DNA of 64,000 nucleotides from Phymorhynchus buccinoides (Eukaryota; Mollusca; Gastropoda; Neogastropoda; Raphitomidae), in NCBI GenBank assembly GCA_017654935.2, contig CM065704.1:22597937-22661936 (forward strand), written 5' to 3'. Each line of letters begins with the position of its first letter. Position 1 is the first letter of the stretch. A program made the position numbers and the translations under genes. The notes beneath the pieces are model-generated. The model searched no databases and was not told where the DNA came from. It saw only the letters and a program-made list of their open reading frames with translations. Below are positions 49,630-63,384 of this stretch, piece by piece.

Positions 49630-49660
49630 GTGTGTGTGTGTGACAAACAAACAAAAAAAC
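48549..49660. repeat. Foldback element and GT region, copy 2, interleaved with GT motifs
   Basis: It corresponds to 31380-32350. The foldback element is recognisable (GAAGACGTGGGTAAAAAGCG, TTTACCCCGTCTTCCC), but short TGTG, GTGTGT and TCTC pieces are spliced into it at many points. Fragments of the downstream unique island also appear early inside the GT tract (AGGGTCGTGACCAAGTGATT near 48904, TAAAAATTGAGCCATG near 49000). The regular version of the island follows at 49225-49365. The stretch looks like a collage rather than an evolved sequence. Confidence 0.8.
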
Positions 49661-50508
49661 AAAACAAAAAAAGGGTGTGTGTGTGGGCGTGCGTGTGCGT
49701 GTGCGTGCGCGCGCGCGTGTGTGCGTGCGTGCGTGCGCGTGTGTGCGTACGTGCGTGCATGTGTGTGTGTTGCTTTTGAGATTCGTACCCGTGATGACCC
49801 AACCATGAAATTTGACCTTGACAACCAGATGTTTAGTTTTTGTGTTATGTATTTTATGATCAAGCTATAGGTCACGAACTAATGAACAGAATCGCATCAA
49901 ATTTTATGTGGTTGTATATCACGTTGTAAGAATTACAGTAATTTGAAATAAATATTACTGTGCTAATCTTGGTCTTGATGTTTTACCTTGAAAATCGAAA
50001 TTGCTTCCTATGTATGGCCATTGGCCAATGTCTTTGCCTAGGGCCTACAACATTCAAACTTCACGTGTTAATGCGTTTGGCAGGCTTACAGACTGGGTCA
50101 TTGTCATGTGCGGTTCAAAATATTCTCTAGATTTATGAGCTTAACTTTTGAACTGGTCTATTTGCAATAATTCAACATAACTTTGTTGGCCGTACATAAC
50201 CATTATATTCTTAATCAGCATGAATTTAGAAATGAATGTGCTGGTGGTGTGCGGGTGGGGGGTGGGGGCATTTGAGGCCTCTTTTCCTTGACTTTGACCG
50301 TGTTTTAAGGAAACCATTAATGGCACGCCTATTCAGTCGTATGTGTTCTTGATTGGTGTCACTCAAAGATAGCAATGGGATGCCTTTAATATATTATTTT
50401 TAAACTTGACCTTCACTTTTTCCTTCTTACGCGTCGGTCTGGACTGGTTTGCACTGTCACAGTTCTTTTCTAATGGTTAATTTAACACACTCATTTGTTG
50501 TTTTTCAG
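49661..50508. other. Upstream region of element 2, copy 2
   Basis: Matches 32380-33190. It differs by an inserted CAAACAAACAAAAAAACAAA stretch within the GT tract near 49645-49672 and by two bases before the splice acceptor at 50508. No first exon identified. Confidence 0.5.
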
Positions 50509-51233
50509 ATCCAGACTTCTGTGCATTATGCAAGAACCCATTAATCGACAAGAATATCTTGACACCCAAGGAAAAGGGCATCATTAGTTTAAACTCTGCC
50601 AGTGCTTCAAGAAGTGACAATAGAACATTTTATCTTGGACAATCTGTCCACATTAAGTGCCGTTATGAGTATTGTAATCCGAATATTATAAAGCGTGACC
50701 TGAAAAGAAAGAAGATTGTAAAGCCAAACGAAGACCAGTGTCCATCTCTTCGATCAAAAATTCCGAAGTTTGACTTTCAGCAAGACTGTCTTTTTTGTGG
50801 TTTGCCAGCCATTGCTGACCACAGAAAGCGTGTTTACACATTTCCTATCAAGACATTTAATTGCCAGGAGGCCCTTCTCAATCGTTGTAAGGAATTTGGG
50901 CCTGAGAACAAATGGGCCGAAACAGTGCGCAGCAGAATTGAATATGCGCAAGATCTTCATGCTGCGGATGCAGTATATCATTTACAATGCAATGTTAACT
51001 TCAGAACCCGGAAGGCACTGCCGTTAGCCCACCACAATACTTCTGACGCTCAAACATCTCAAACTGTGAAAGGTAGACCCAAAGACACCACTCGGGCTGA
51101 AGCATTTGACAGAATCATCAGTTACTTTCTTCAGAATGACGATGAACAACTTACCATCTCTGATCTTTGCATAAAAATGAAAGAATTTGTGAAAGACGAA
51201 GACGATGACACACCTACACGGAAAAGTATATGA
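50509..51233 (+). pseudogene. Element 2, N-terminal Zn-binding exon, copy 2
   Basis: As 33191-33915: DPDFCALCKNPL, CLFCGLPAI, AADAVYHLQCNVNF, and the same terminal stop and frameshifts. It differs at a few residues (Val for Glu in VKPNED, Leu for Phe in EALLNRC, Val for Leu in KEFVKDE, and Leu for Val early on). Confidence 0.75.
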
Positions 51234-54200
51234 AAAAGATGCTCCAGAACTATTTCAAAGTATCATAACTTCCATTCAAAAGAAACAAAACGTAGTTACA
51301 CGCAGATCAACTGCGGAGCGAATCTTGGAGCGCTTTGCGTCATCAGCAAAAGAAAAACAAGTTGACAAAGAGAAGCTCAGGATAATCAAAACAGCAGCAA
51401 AACTACTCCTTTCTGACATGAAGAGCATTGAAGCTTCAAAAGAAGAATACCCAGCCGCTGATGATATTGGAGACTTGTCAAAGAACCTGAGCTTCTTACC
51501 GTCCTCCCTTTCCGTGTTTCTGGAAACTCTGCTTCAGGGAAAGAAAAAGAACGACACCAAAGTTGCATCAATCGGCCAATCATTGATTCAGGCAGCAAGA
51601 CCTAAAGCAATCATTGCTCCTCTACAGATTGGGCTTGGTATTTCTGTCCATCAGCTGACAGGATCAAGGCACCTGATTGAGCGGCTGTCCTCCATGGGAT
51701 TTTGTTCATCATACGATGAAGTCAGAACCTTTGAGTTGTCTGCAGCTATGCACCAAAACACTAATTTGGTTGGGGTGGGTCCAAACAGTTTCCTACAGTT
51801 TGTTGCGGACAATGTTGGCCATCAGATCCGAACATTGGATGGGACAGGGACATTTCATGGCATGGGCATCATCTCTGCAACGACCCCAGGCTCCAGACAG
51901 CACATCTCAATATGCCGTGATACTTCTGTGACTCCAGGGAAGCTTGCAAGTGAAGGAAAAGTACCAATTTACAACTACGATTCTTCTAGGGTTGAGGCTA
52001 CCTTGGTATATGGTCTCTTAGAAGAAATCAAGGTGGAAGACACAACATGGCACCTTGATCTGCTGTGGAAAGTGTCCTGGCCATTGGTAACCCCCAGACC
52101 AGGATGGTCAGGGTATATGCAAAGCATTCATGATGGAAACTACCCTGGCCAAAGCACATTCACCTTCCTACCTATCATTGATATGGACTCCAACAACATG
52201 ACGTGCATTTACTCCACACTGCAGTATGTTTGTAAACTGGTGGAGCCTTATCATTCGACTCCAGTACTGACATTTGATCAGCCGTTGTGGTGGAAGGCTA
52301 CAACCATCATCGAAAGTGAGCCACCAGATAGCCCTCTGAAATCCATTGTCCTGAGATTGGGACACTTTCATGCGGAAATGAGCTTCCTGGGTAGTATTGG
52401 AAGACTGATGGCTGGAACAGGACTTGAGCAAGTTCTACAGGTGATATTTGCCACCAATTCAGTGCATCACATTTTGGTTGGCAAAGCAGTTGCCAGAGCT
52501 GTGCGAGGGCACTTTCTGGTAGATTCTGTTTTGAATGCCATCATTGCTTCCACTACCTTCAATATTCCCATACTTGAAGACAAATCTGACAAAAGAAAGG
52601 AAGAATGTGATAACCCTCAAGGGACCCCAGATGACATCAAGTCTCCAGATGTCAACATCAGGCGGCCATCAGCATCTCAGCTACATGAGTCTGCACTCGG
52701 TGATGATGACATCAGGCGGCCATCAGCATCTCAGCTACATGAGTCTGCACTCGGTGATGAGGACATCAGGCGGCCATCAGCATCTCAGCTACATGAGTCT
52801 GCACTCGGTGATGAGGACATCAGGCGGCCATCAGCATCTCAGCTACATGAGTCTGCACTCGGTGATGAGGACATCAGGCGGCCATCAGCATCTCAGCTAC
52901 ATGAGTCTGCACTCGGTGATGAGGACATCAGGCGGCCATCAGCATCTCAGCTACATGAGTCTGCACTCGGTGATGAGGACATCAGGCGGCCATCAGCATC
53001 TCAGCTACATGAGTCTGCACTCGGTGATGACGACATCAGGCGGCCATCAGCATCTCAGCTACATGAGTCTGCACTCGGTGATGACGACATCAGGCAGCCA
53101 TCAGCATCTCAGCTACATGAGTCTGCACTCGGTGATGACGACATCAGGCGGCCATCAGCATCTCAGCTACATGAGTCTGCACTCGGTGATGAGGACATCA
53201 GGCGGCCATCAGCATCTCAGCTACATGAGTCTGCACTCGGTGATGAGGACATCAGGTGGCCATCAGCATCTCAGCTACATGAGTCTGCACTCGGTGATGA
53301 GGACATCAGGCGGCCATCAGCATCTCAGCTACATGAGTCTGCACTCGGTGATGAGGACATCAGGCGGCCATCAGCATCTCAGCTACATGAGTCTGCACTC
53401 GGTGATGAGGACATCAGGCGGCCATCAGCATCTCAGCTACATGAGTCTGCACTCGGTGATGAGGACATCAGGCGGCCATCAGCATCTCAGCTACATGAGT
53501 CTGCACTCGGTGATGAGGACATCAGGTGGCCATCAGCATCTCAGCTACATGAGTCTGCACTCGGTGATGAGGACATCAGGTGGCCATCAGCATCTCAGCT
53601 ACATGAGTCTGCACTCGGTGATGAGGACATCAGGCGGCCATCAGCATCTCAGCTACATGAGTCTGCACTCGGTGATGAGGACATCAGGTGGCCATCAGCA
53701 TCTCAGCTACATGAGTCTGCACTCGGTGATGAGGACATCAGGTGGCCATCAGCATCTCAGCTACATGAGTCTGCACTCGGTGATGAGGACATCAGGCAGC
53801 CATCAGCATCTCAGCTACATGAGTCTGCACTCGGTGATGAGGACATCAGGCGGCCATCAGCATCTCAGCTACATGAGTCTGCACTCGGTGATGAGGACAT
53901 CAGGTGGCCATCAGCATCTCAGCTACATGAGTCTGCACTCGGTGATGAGGACATCAGGCAGCCATCAGCATCTCAGCTACATGAGTCTGCACTCGGTGAT
54001 GAGGACATCAGGTGGCCATCAACATCTCAGCTACATGAGTCTGCACTCGGTGATGAGGACATCAGGCGGCCATCAGCATCTCAGCTACATGAATGTACTG
54101 AAGAAGAAAACGAAGGTGAAGGAGACAGAAACAGAAAAGCTCTGAACCCTGACCTCCAATCAGTGCTGAATTTATTTGACAAGATCAAAAGCAAAGAAAT

Positions 54201-54627
54201 GGTACCTGCTCAGCTTACGGATGCTGATTTTGAACCGATTTCCAAGGTCCAGGCTCTCCTGTTGGAAACAAAAACCCAACTTAAAGACAGTCGTACATCA
54301 AGAATTTGGATCCAATACATGGAAATGATTGACCTACTGAAGGGATTCTTAAAAGCAGAGCGCACAGGCAACTGGAAATTGCACTTGAGGTGCCTACAGC
54401 AAATGCTACCTTTTCTTGCCGCAGCAGGACACTCTCAGTACACAAAATCTGTGTACATCTACCTTCAAAAAAAGAAGGAGCTGAAAATTCATCATCCATC
54501 TGTCTTCGATGCTTTCGTGAATGGCTGCCATGTTCTGCGTCGAAGTGATCGGTATTGGGCGGGACTGAGCACAGATTTGGTGATAGAGCAGATCCTCATG
54601 AGAAGCATCAAATCTGTGGGAGGATAG
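51205..54627 (+). pseudogene. Element 2, transposase-like core with repeats, copy 2
   Basis: The same 1140-codon frame and the same terminal TAG as 33887-37309. Outside the minisatellite the two translations show no difference that I could find, including Asp202, Asp358 and Glu391. Inside it, 8 of 27 units differ in type. Confidence 0.72.
52654..54093 (+). repeat. 54-bp coding minisatellite, 26 full units plus partial, copy 2
   Basis: Same unit and same number of units as 35336-36775. The order of Arg/Trp/Gln and Asp/Glu variants differs at units 3, 6, 8, 9, 10, 18, 20 and 21. Confidence 0.98.
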
Positions 54628-56167
54628 ACACGCGGAAGAGGCATGGAGGACACAACAAGGACCCAGTGGCTTCTCTCTATGCCAGCGTGTGCAGATGTCA
54701 GCAGAGCGATCCAACAAGTGACAGACACAGAATTGTCTACCAGTGACCAACATGTTGAAGTCAGTGAAAGTAGACAAAGGAGGGATGAAAGTGATACATA
54801 TGATGTTGCTGTTGAAGTTTATGATGGATCGAAATCCGTTCACAAGCGACCATTCATTGGGAAATATTTGCACAGGAGTGACGGCAGACTCAACGGTCAA
54901 TGCAGACAATGCAAAGGAAGTGGGCAACAAGATTTTGCATAACATGGAAGGACAGCTTGTCAAGGACTTCACTTTCAAGAAAAAAAATCAGGCTGTGAGC
55001 ATGGACATTAAAGTCAATGCAAAACTTGATTATGACAGCATTCAAGTAGACCTGCAGCTGCTGTTCCAACAGCTAATTACAGCAGCAAGTGCTGAAGACA
55101 AAGATCTGTCCGAAGTGTTTCAGTTTGAACTGACCACTCCACCATCATCGCTTTTTGAACCCTCAGGGCTAATGAAGGAGTCTCAGAAACATAAACTTGC
55201 AGATTCTCTAAGAGATTATGTGAAAGATGGCCCAACACTGGAAAATGACAGCAAAGACATGGTGATCGTCATAGATGGAGGCTCACTTCTTCACAGGATT
55301 CCATGGAGGAAGAAAGAACTGTTCTCTGCAATTTGCAATAGATATGCTGATTACATATTAAGCAGACGCTACATTAGACCTATTGTGGTGTTTGATGGGT
55401 ATGAGTCTGGCCCATCAACTAAGGACAGTGCCCATCTTAGACGGTCTGCAGGTGTTGTTGGGCCGGCAGTTGTGTTCAGCAAAGACATGCCTTTGACATC
55501 AAGCAAGGAACATTTCCTCTCCAATCCTCAAAACAAGGAGGCCTTCATTAAGTTCCTCAGTCAAACATTGACTCTCCATGGTTGTCAATGTCTGCATGCT
55601 GCAGGAGATGCTGACACACTCATAGCTCAAACTGCTATTGAGAGTGCAGCATCCAGTTGTACTACTGTCGTGGGAGAGGACACAAACTTGCTCATGCTTC
55701 TCTGCCACCACGCACAGCTCAGCAACAAACCCATTTTCCTGCGTTCTGACAAGAACACTGGGACAAAACGTCAGAGCATAAACATTCTGTCTCTAAAGGA
55801 ACAGCTGGGAGAAGACACATGTCACCTTCTACCATTCCTTCATGCCATCAATGGCTGTGATTCCACCTCACGGCTCTTTGGGTTGGGGAAATCAGCTCCT
55901 CTGAAGAAACTGAAGGAGGACGTGTTCAAAGAGCAGGGTTACATCTTCTGCACTGCGGGGAAGACCCAAGATGAAATCGTTGAAGCCGGAGAAAAGGCCC
56001 TCATTATTCTTTACAATGGGGATGGAGCTGCAAGTCTGAATAAACTCCGCCTTGACAGGTTCTGTACCAGAGTGGCATCATGCGTAACCACTGTCCAGAT
56101 CCAGACCCTGCCACCAACCAGTGCTGCAGCCAAGTACCATAGTCTGCGGGTGTATCTTCAAGTACAG
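54628..56167 (+). pseudogene. Element 2, FEN/XPG-like nuclease exon, copy 2
   Basis: As 37310-38849, with the same five acidic sites, the same frameshift near 54800 and the same donor at 56167. Two residue changes lie in the stretch before the nuclease (Pro to Gln in the upstream frame; Leu to Val in AKEVGNK). Confidence 0.78.
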
Positions 56168-56569
56168 GTAATTTGCATTGTCTCTTTTTTCACATCCATT
56201 GCCATGAAATGATTGATAAACAAAAACTACATTCAACTTTATAACCCACTAGCTATAACATATCTTAGTGTCTAAAAATATAAGAAAACAAAAGTAGTAT
56301 ATATATTTTGTTCTTATGATAGCAGGTAGATTTCTAACGTCTAATAAAAATGTTTACATATATTTCTCAACATGTTTGGATAATATGCTGGCCATCGATA
56401 CAATAGAAAACAAAGAAACTTAAACTAATGCAAAACATTGTTTCCTACTCTACAAAATCCAGAATAGGAAACATCTTTTGCATTGATTCAACGTCAACAT
56501 TGATAGGAAGTACTGAAATGCTTATGCTTCCACAAAGCAACTTAAAAGTTATTTTAATGCCTTTTTCAG
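56168..56569 (+). other. Intron of element 2, copy 2
   Basis: The same 402-bp GT-AG, phase-0 intron as 38850-39251. Confidence 0.8.
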
Positions 56570-56908
56570 GAGTGGATGCATTTATCTCCAGTACTACAGC
56601 CAGAGCAGTGGGGTTGGCAGCTACATTCAGACCATTTGGAGCCATGTACAACACATCTACCACCTGCAGCATCTTCACTTCTGAAAGTGATCAGGTGCCA
56701 ATGCAAGACAGACTGCAACTCAAAGCGTTGCACATGCCGCAAACATGGTCTGGAATGCTCCATTGCATGTGGAGCTTGCAAGGGGTTAACCTGTACAAAC
56801 TGTCCATCACTCCCTGGGGACAATGATGAGGATGTACCTGAACTTCCAGATGTGCTTCAACTGATAGATGACCAAGATGTTGCTGATGTGCAAAGCGTTT
56901 GTCAATAA
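56570..56908 (+). pseudogene. Element 2, CXC exon, copy 2
   Basis: Identical in translation to 39252-39590: the RCQCKTDC, RCTCRKHGLEC and GACKGLTCTNC cluster, then the acidic tail. Confidence 0.78.
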
Positions 56909-57379
56909 GCCTGTTCACCGTGTCCATTTCAATATCTGTGAGTAGAAATACATATTTTGTGTACTTTTTTTGTTACCGTGACGTTTTTTCCATGTTTTCT
57001 CACCATATTTAGACGAGAAATCAAATAAGCTTTCCAATGAGATGCAACAAGACTATATTGTATTATGAAACTGGAAAAACATGGCGGCCGATTACATAAT
57101 GTTACTAAAAATAGATTTGGCAGAAGAATCAATGTACACTTTTAATATGTGGAAACTGACCCTATTCCAAATCTATTTCAGGTGTTTTTGTTTCTTTTGG
57201 AATTTGTTTTCAGCCTACTATGTCTAGCAGTTTAATAATATACTGAAAGTTTACTGAAATAGGATAAACTTTTGTAGCCTTTTGCGTTCTATTGTTTTCC
57301 CTTAAATTTTATATATTTTATTAGTTGTTGTTTTTTAAAGTTTAAAAAAAAAAAATTGTTTCCAATTAGTGTTTTTGTT
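56909..57379. other. 3' flank of element 2, copy 2
   Basis: Matches 39591-40060 with one extra T near 56970. No gene seen. Confidence 0.5.
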
Positions 57380-59800
57380 CGTCACGGCAGGTGAACGGAC
57401 TTTGCGATGGGCTGGTTTGTCTGTTTGTTGTCCGTCACCGAAGGTGAACGGACTTTGCGATGGGCTGGTGTGTTTTTTTGGGGGTTTTTTTTGGTGTTGT
57501 TTTTTCTGTCTGTCCCAAGGATATCTCCCGAACCGCTTGACCGAATCGCGTCAAATTTTGTGTGAAGGTGTGCCTCCTTAATAGGAATAGATCGGCGCAA
57601 ACCATTTTGCCGTCGTGACCTTGACCTTGACGTACGACCTTGAAACCGAAAATCTATTTTTAGCCATATCTCAGGCACCGATCAACATAGGATGTTGAAA
57701 CTTGGTATGAAGGTGGTTTGGCTTATGCCCGTTCTGATGATGGCATACCGATCAAGGTCAAGGTCAAGGTCAAAAAGATCGCTGGAGCCTGAAAATCGGA
57801 GGGTAATTTTTTTCTCCTTCTGTCTGTCCCAAGGATATCTTTCGAACGGGTTGACAGAATCACGTCAAATTTTGTGTGCTGGTGTGTCACCATGAGAGAA
57901 AGGCATCCGCGCAAACCATTTTGCCGTCGTAACCTTGACCTTGGCGTACGACCTTGAAAACCGAAAATATTTCAGGGGCCGTAACTCCCACACCGTTACT
58001 GTTAGAGTCTTCACATTTGGCATGAAGGTACTTTGGCTTATGCCCGTTCTGATGGTGGCATACCAATCAAGGTCAAGGTCACGGTCCGGGCGATCAGTAG
58101 GCCTTGAAAGTGGTAGGGGTCTACACATTGGCTTTTAAGCCATATTTTCCACATTGGTACTTGACAGAAGCGCTTCAGATTGTGTGTGGTACTGTATACC
58201 CTAGAGAAGAAAACAACCGAGCATAAATTATCACCATGCTGACCTTGACCTTGAAGTGTGACCTTGAATACCGAAATGTCCTTCTTTGCGCTATATGTTT
58301 CTTCTTCAAGCTGTATCTCGTGAACTAGAAGACAGAATCCCTTCCAATTTTGTGTCAGGATGTGACACTCTACGGGGTGTCGCAAGTGCGTGGCATTGCT
58401 GGTGACGGACATGTCTGCCGCTCAGCGACGCCCTTGTTTGTTTGTTTTTTTGTATTTTTGTTTGTTTAGTTTTTCTGTCTGTCCCAAGGATATCTCCCGA
58501 ACCGCTTGACCGAATCGCGTCAAATTTTGTGTGAAGGTGTGCCACCTTAATAGGAACAGATCCGCGCAAACCATTTTGCCGTCGTGACCTTGACCTTGAC
58601 GTACGACCTTGAAAATCGAAAATCTATTTTTAGCCATATCTCGGGCACCGATCGACATAGGATGTTGAAACTTGGTATGAAGGTGGTTTGGCTTATGCCC
58701 GTTCTGATGATGGCATACCGATCAAGGTCAAGGTCAAATAGATCGCTGGAGCCTGAAAATCGGAGGGTCATTTTTTCTCCTTCTGTCTGTCCCAAGGATA
58801 TCTTTCGAACGGGTTGACCGAATCACGTCAATTTTTGTGTGCTGGTGTGTCACCATGAGAGGAAGGCACCGCGCAAAATGTTTTGCCGTCGTCACCTTGA
58901 CCTTGACGTACGACCTTGAAAACCGAAAATGTTTCAGGGGCCATAACTCCCATACCGTTAGTGTTAGAGTCTTCAAATTTGGCATGTAGGTACTTTGGCT
59001 TATGCCCGTTCTGATAGTGGCATACCAATCAAGGTCAAGTTCACGGTCCGGGAGATAGGTAAGCCTTGTTCTGTCTGTCCCAGGGATATCTTCCGAACGG
59101 GTTGGCAGAATTGCGTCAAATTTTGTGTGTAGGTGTAACACCTTCATCGGAAGAGATCCGAACATGAATTATTAAGGTCAAGCTTACGACCTTGAAACCG
59201 AATCGCGTCACATTTTGTGTACTGGTGTGTCACCATGAAAGGAAGGCATCCGCGCACAAAATTTTGCTGTCGTGACCTTGACCTTGGCGTACGACCTTCA
59301 AAAACCAACTCTTTAAGGGGCCATAACTCCCACACCGTTGGTGTTAGAGTCCTCAAATTTGACATGTAGTTACTTTGGCTTATGCCCGTTCTGATGGTGG
59401 CATCGCGATCAAGGTCAAGGTCACGGTCCGGGAGATCGGTAGGCCTTGAAAGTGGTAGGGGTCTACAAATTGGGTTTTAAGCCATATTTTGCACATTTGT
59501 ACTTAACAGAAGCGCTTCAGATTGTGTGTGGTACTGTATACCCTAGAGAAGAAAACATCCGAGCATAAATTATCACCATGCTAACCTTGACCTTGAAGTG
59601 TGACCTTGAAAACCGATATTTCCTTCTTTGCGCTATATGTTTCTTCTTCAAGCTGTATCTCGTGAACTAGAAGACAGAATCCCATCCAATTTTGTGTCAG
59701 GATGTGACATTCAACGGGGTGTCGCAAGTGCGTGGCATCCGGCATTGCTGGTGACGGACATGTCTGCCGCTCGGCGACGCCCTTGTTGTTGTTGTTAGTT
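57380..59800 (+). repeat. Tandem 'GACCTTGACC' module array, copy 2
   Basis: The same module order as 40061-42490. It differs by a few dozen scattered SNPs and small indels, which is more than the neighbouring element 2 exons show. Examples are loss of one GGTCAA unit near 58735 and base changes near 59230-59310. Confidence 0.85.
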
Positions 59801-59820
59801 TGGTACCAATTAATTGACTA

Positions 59821-62800
59821 ATGACGTGGAAAGACATGTCCGAATTTTCCATATTACAATGGAATTGTAGATCCATAAACACTAATTTGGTGTTTTTAGA
59901 GCAGTTTCTAAAAAAAATGTCCACACTGTGTTTTGGCACTTCAGCCACTAAATGTACAAAGTCATAAGTTACCAAAGATACAAAACTATTTTTACCCTCC
60001 TTTATTACAGGATTGTAAAACATCAAATAAAGTACAAACTGCTATGTACATAAGAAGTCACATAAGTTATGCGAAATTATTTACCAACAATCTCCCAAAT
60101 GAAATGGAAGATGTGTATCATACAGGAGTTACTATAAACATCAATAACGAGTTAACAGTCAACATTTTGTCTGTCTATTTTCCAAAGGGTCCAAAAAATG
60201 ATAACACTGACTGGATCAAACACCTCGATACAAAAAATCCAAAATGGATTATTTTGGGAGATTTTAATGCGCATGCTCCATTCTGGGAGAATGGTTGTAC
60301 AAAGGTAACCAGTAATCGTCTGATTGAAAACATATCTGATGCAAACTTGTATTTATTGAATGATGGTTCAGTCTCTAGAATACCAGATGTATCTACTCAC
60401 AGAGCAACTTCGGTCGATTTGTCACTCATTTCTCCGGAAATTGTATATGGAATGTGTGTGAGGATAGCTTAGGGAGTGATCACATTCCAATTGGGATAAC
60501 TTTGGAAGAAACAATTGGCAGATCTATTGAGAGCGAATGTGAAGATAAAATACCAAAGTTCCAATATAAATTAGCTGACTGGTCATCGTTTCAAAACATC
60601 TTAATGACATACGATATTAAATCCATTGAAAATGATGATATTGATACTTTTTTATTCTAACTTAGTTGAAGCAATCTTAAATGTTGCTGCTCAGTCGATC
60701 CCAATTTTAAAAGGATCATCAAATCCAAAACACAATGGGAACGTTTGGTGGACAAAAGACTGTGAGGAGGCTGTGGCACATAAAAAAGAAACTTTTAAAC
60801 TATGGTTAAAAGCTACTATAGCAGAGCAAAAGGAAAAGGTTAAGAAGAAAAATCAGATTAATAATTGTTCTAGTAATACAGGAAATCATGCACAAAATAC
60901 GTAAAACAACATCAAAGAACTTTTTCAAGACATGAAAAGAGCTAAAATTCACAGCAACAAAGTAGTGGCCAGAGCCAAGAAACATTATTGGACTATTTTT
61001 TGCAGTACTGAAGTGTCTGAATCAAAAGACTTGCATAAAGCATGGGGAAAGGTTAAACAAATGAAAAATGGCTTCACATTACCAGTCTATCCCATAAATA
61101 TAGAAAATAAGCAGTTTCCAACGCCCAAAGAAAAAGCTGAACTGTTTCTGGAAACATTTACTAACAACAGCTCATCATCAAATATGGATGCTGATAGTCT
61201 TCATTATAGAAAGGAAGAGGAATGCAAAAATAAATATACTGATCCTAAGCCTGAGAATACGCACTATCTTAACGCTCCAATTCAGTTTGATGAAATCATT
61301 GAATCACTGGAATCATTTTCTTCAAACAATTCTTCTGGTGGTTTGGATGGCATATCTTATCAACTGTTGAGCCATTTACCTAATAACTGGAAAGAATTGC
61401 TATTCTCGTTTTACCAAAAATGCTGGTTAAATGAAGCTCTTCCCCAAATCTGGAAGCAGTCAATTGTAGTTCCTATCCCTAAACAAGGTAAGCCACGATC
61501 AGCAGTAAATAGTTATCGACCAATAGCTTTAACTTCTCATGCCAGTAAAATATTAGAGAAAATTATACAGAAAAGATTGTTCTATCACTGCGAAAAATAT
61601 AATATTATTCCTACATGCCAAGTTGGGTTTAGAAAAGGACGTTGCACAATAGATAACCTAGTTAAGCCTACAACTCAAATTAAAAAACAGTTCTCCCAAA
61701 GAAAAAGTACACTTGCCACATTCTTTGATGTACGGAAAGCTTATGATAGTGTTTGGCATGCAAGACTGTTATATAAATTGAAAAAAATCGGAATAACAGA
61801 TTTGACTTATCAGTACGTCAAAAATATACTTTCAGATAGGCCAATACGAGTAAGATTGGGGAATGTTTACTCTTCAGTTAAAACAGTTGACATAGGCATT
61901 CCACAAGGATCTGTAATAGCACCACTGTATTTAATATATTAATTCATGATCTACCAAATTGTCTATTGAAGACAACAAATGCTGTGCAAAACGCAACAAA
62001 AGATCAGTTAATCATGTTCAGAACATATACCAAAGAGAACTTCATAATTTAAATCAATATATGAAAGAAAATGGATTGATGTTATCAAAAGAAAAAACTT
62101 ATCTTATGCTTTTCAATAATGGTGAAAATCCTAAAACTCTGCCTCAGTTAGTATTGGATGGAACAATTCTTGCTTATAAGCATTCAGTTAAGTTCTTAGG
62201 TGTATATTTGACATCAAAATTAAATTGGACAGTTCATATTGAGTACTTGATTTCAAAAGCGAGAAAAAGACTTACATTTTCGGAAAATTCTAAACAAACA
62301 ATCATGGAGTCAAAATACCAAAACATTACTACACCTTGCAAATTCTTTTGGTCGATCAGTACTATCCTATGGTTTATTTCAGTGCATCAAACACTCTTTT
62401 AAATAAGTAACAAAGCATAGACAGTAAAGCTATTAAACTAGCACTTGGTATTCCCATGCACTCTAACACTCTTAGAACATATAAAGAGAGCAATATAATG
62501 TCATTAGCTGAATATAGAAAGTTATCTGCCTCAAAATATATAGTAAGAGGTCTCTCTATTGACAACAATATAAAGGAGGAAATATTCACAGACTCAGAGA
62601 CAGATTATCCAAAGCGAGCAAAAAAGATAACGTTTCTACAGCCAATCAAGAATTTCACTGAAGACGTTATAAGTAGAAGTAAGGTAGATATCCACAATAT
62701 CTCAGCCATGCCTATTATACCACTAATGCCACCATGGGAACAAAGAAAGGCAAAATTTGATATAGAATATACCAGTTTGTCATGGTGTGTGGTACTATGA
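59821..62800 (+). mobile_element. I-superfamily LINE ORF2, degraded, copy 2
   Basis: As 42512-45480. Extra breaks here come from one-base changes in runs (eight instead of seven A near 59912, an extra T near 60650) and from GAA to TAA near 60902. One break is mended, since the frame joins across 61000. The FADD block is missing at the same place. CAA at the position of the copy-1 stop lets the C-terminal frame read on past PLMPPWEQRKAKFD. Confidence 0.82.
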
Positions 62801-63317
62801 TAGTTTATGCACATTGTTTTTGGTCTAAAATAGGCTAATAGTTAACATAAATTGTTTTTGATTATTTTGTGGTGTGCCACCAAGTTAGAAGCCCAATGAA
62901 TTGCCCGTGCAAAGGTAATAACAGCCTGTGTTCTTTTTAGAGTTTTACTCACACAAATTGTGTCTCGGCCTCGCACGGTTGTTTTTGTATTCACTCCTTG
63001 AAATTGTATTGAAGGAAGGCTGGAGTCTGTTTTGTGTGTGCGTGGGGCACATAGGCCTATTTGTGGCTAGCCTGCATGGTTTTGCAGTACACAGGCTGAC
63101 CCCTGGGCGGTACCTGGAGGCCCTGACTGATGTCACCCAAGGAGAGGTGATGGGTGGACGCTATCGCGAGTTCCATCCCCTGGAAGAGTTATTCCAGTGA
63201 ATCCCGCCGATATATCGCGGAGGAAAGAATTTAAGAAGAAAGAAGAACGAACACCCTGGAATTGGAAAACCACCAGAGAAAGAAATCAAGCTTGAAAACT
63301 GAAGAATCGACATCGCG

Positions 63318-63318
<1 letters not shown>
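62801..63318. other. Region after I-type LINE, copy 2
   Basis: As 45481-46020. Without the 10-bp duplication, the frame reads YLEALTDVTQGEVMGGRYRE and then FHPLEELFQ before a stop at 63198-63200. No domain recognised. Confidence 0.4.

Positions 63319-63382
<64 letters not shown>
63319..63382. repeat. (GA)n microsatellite, copy 2
   Basis: A GA run of about 64 bases. Confidence 0.97.
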
Positions 63383-63384
<2 letters not shown>

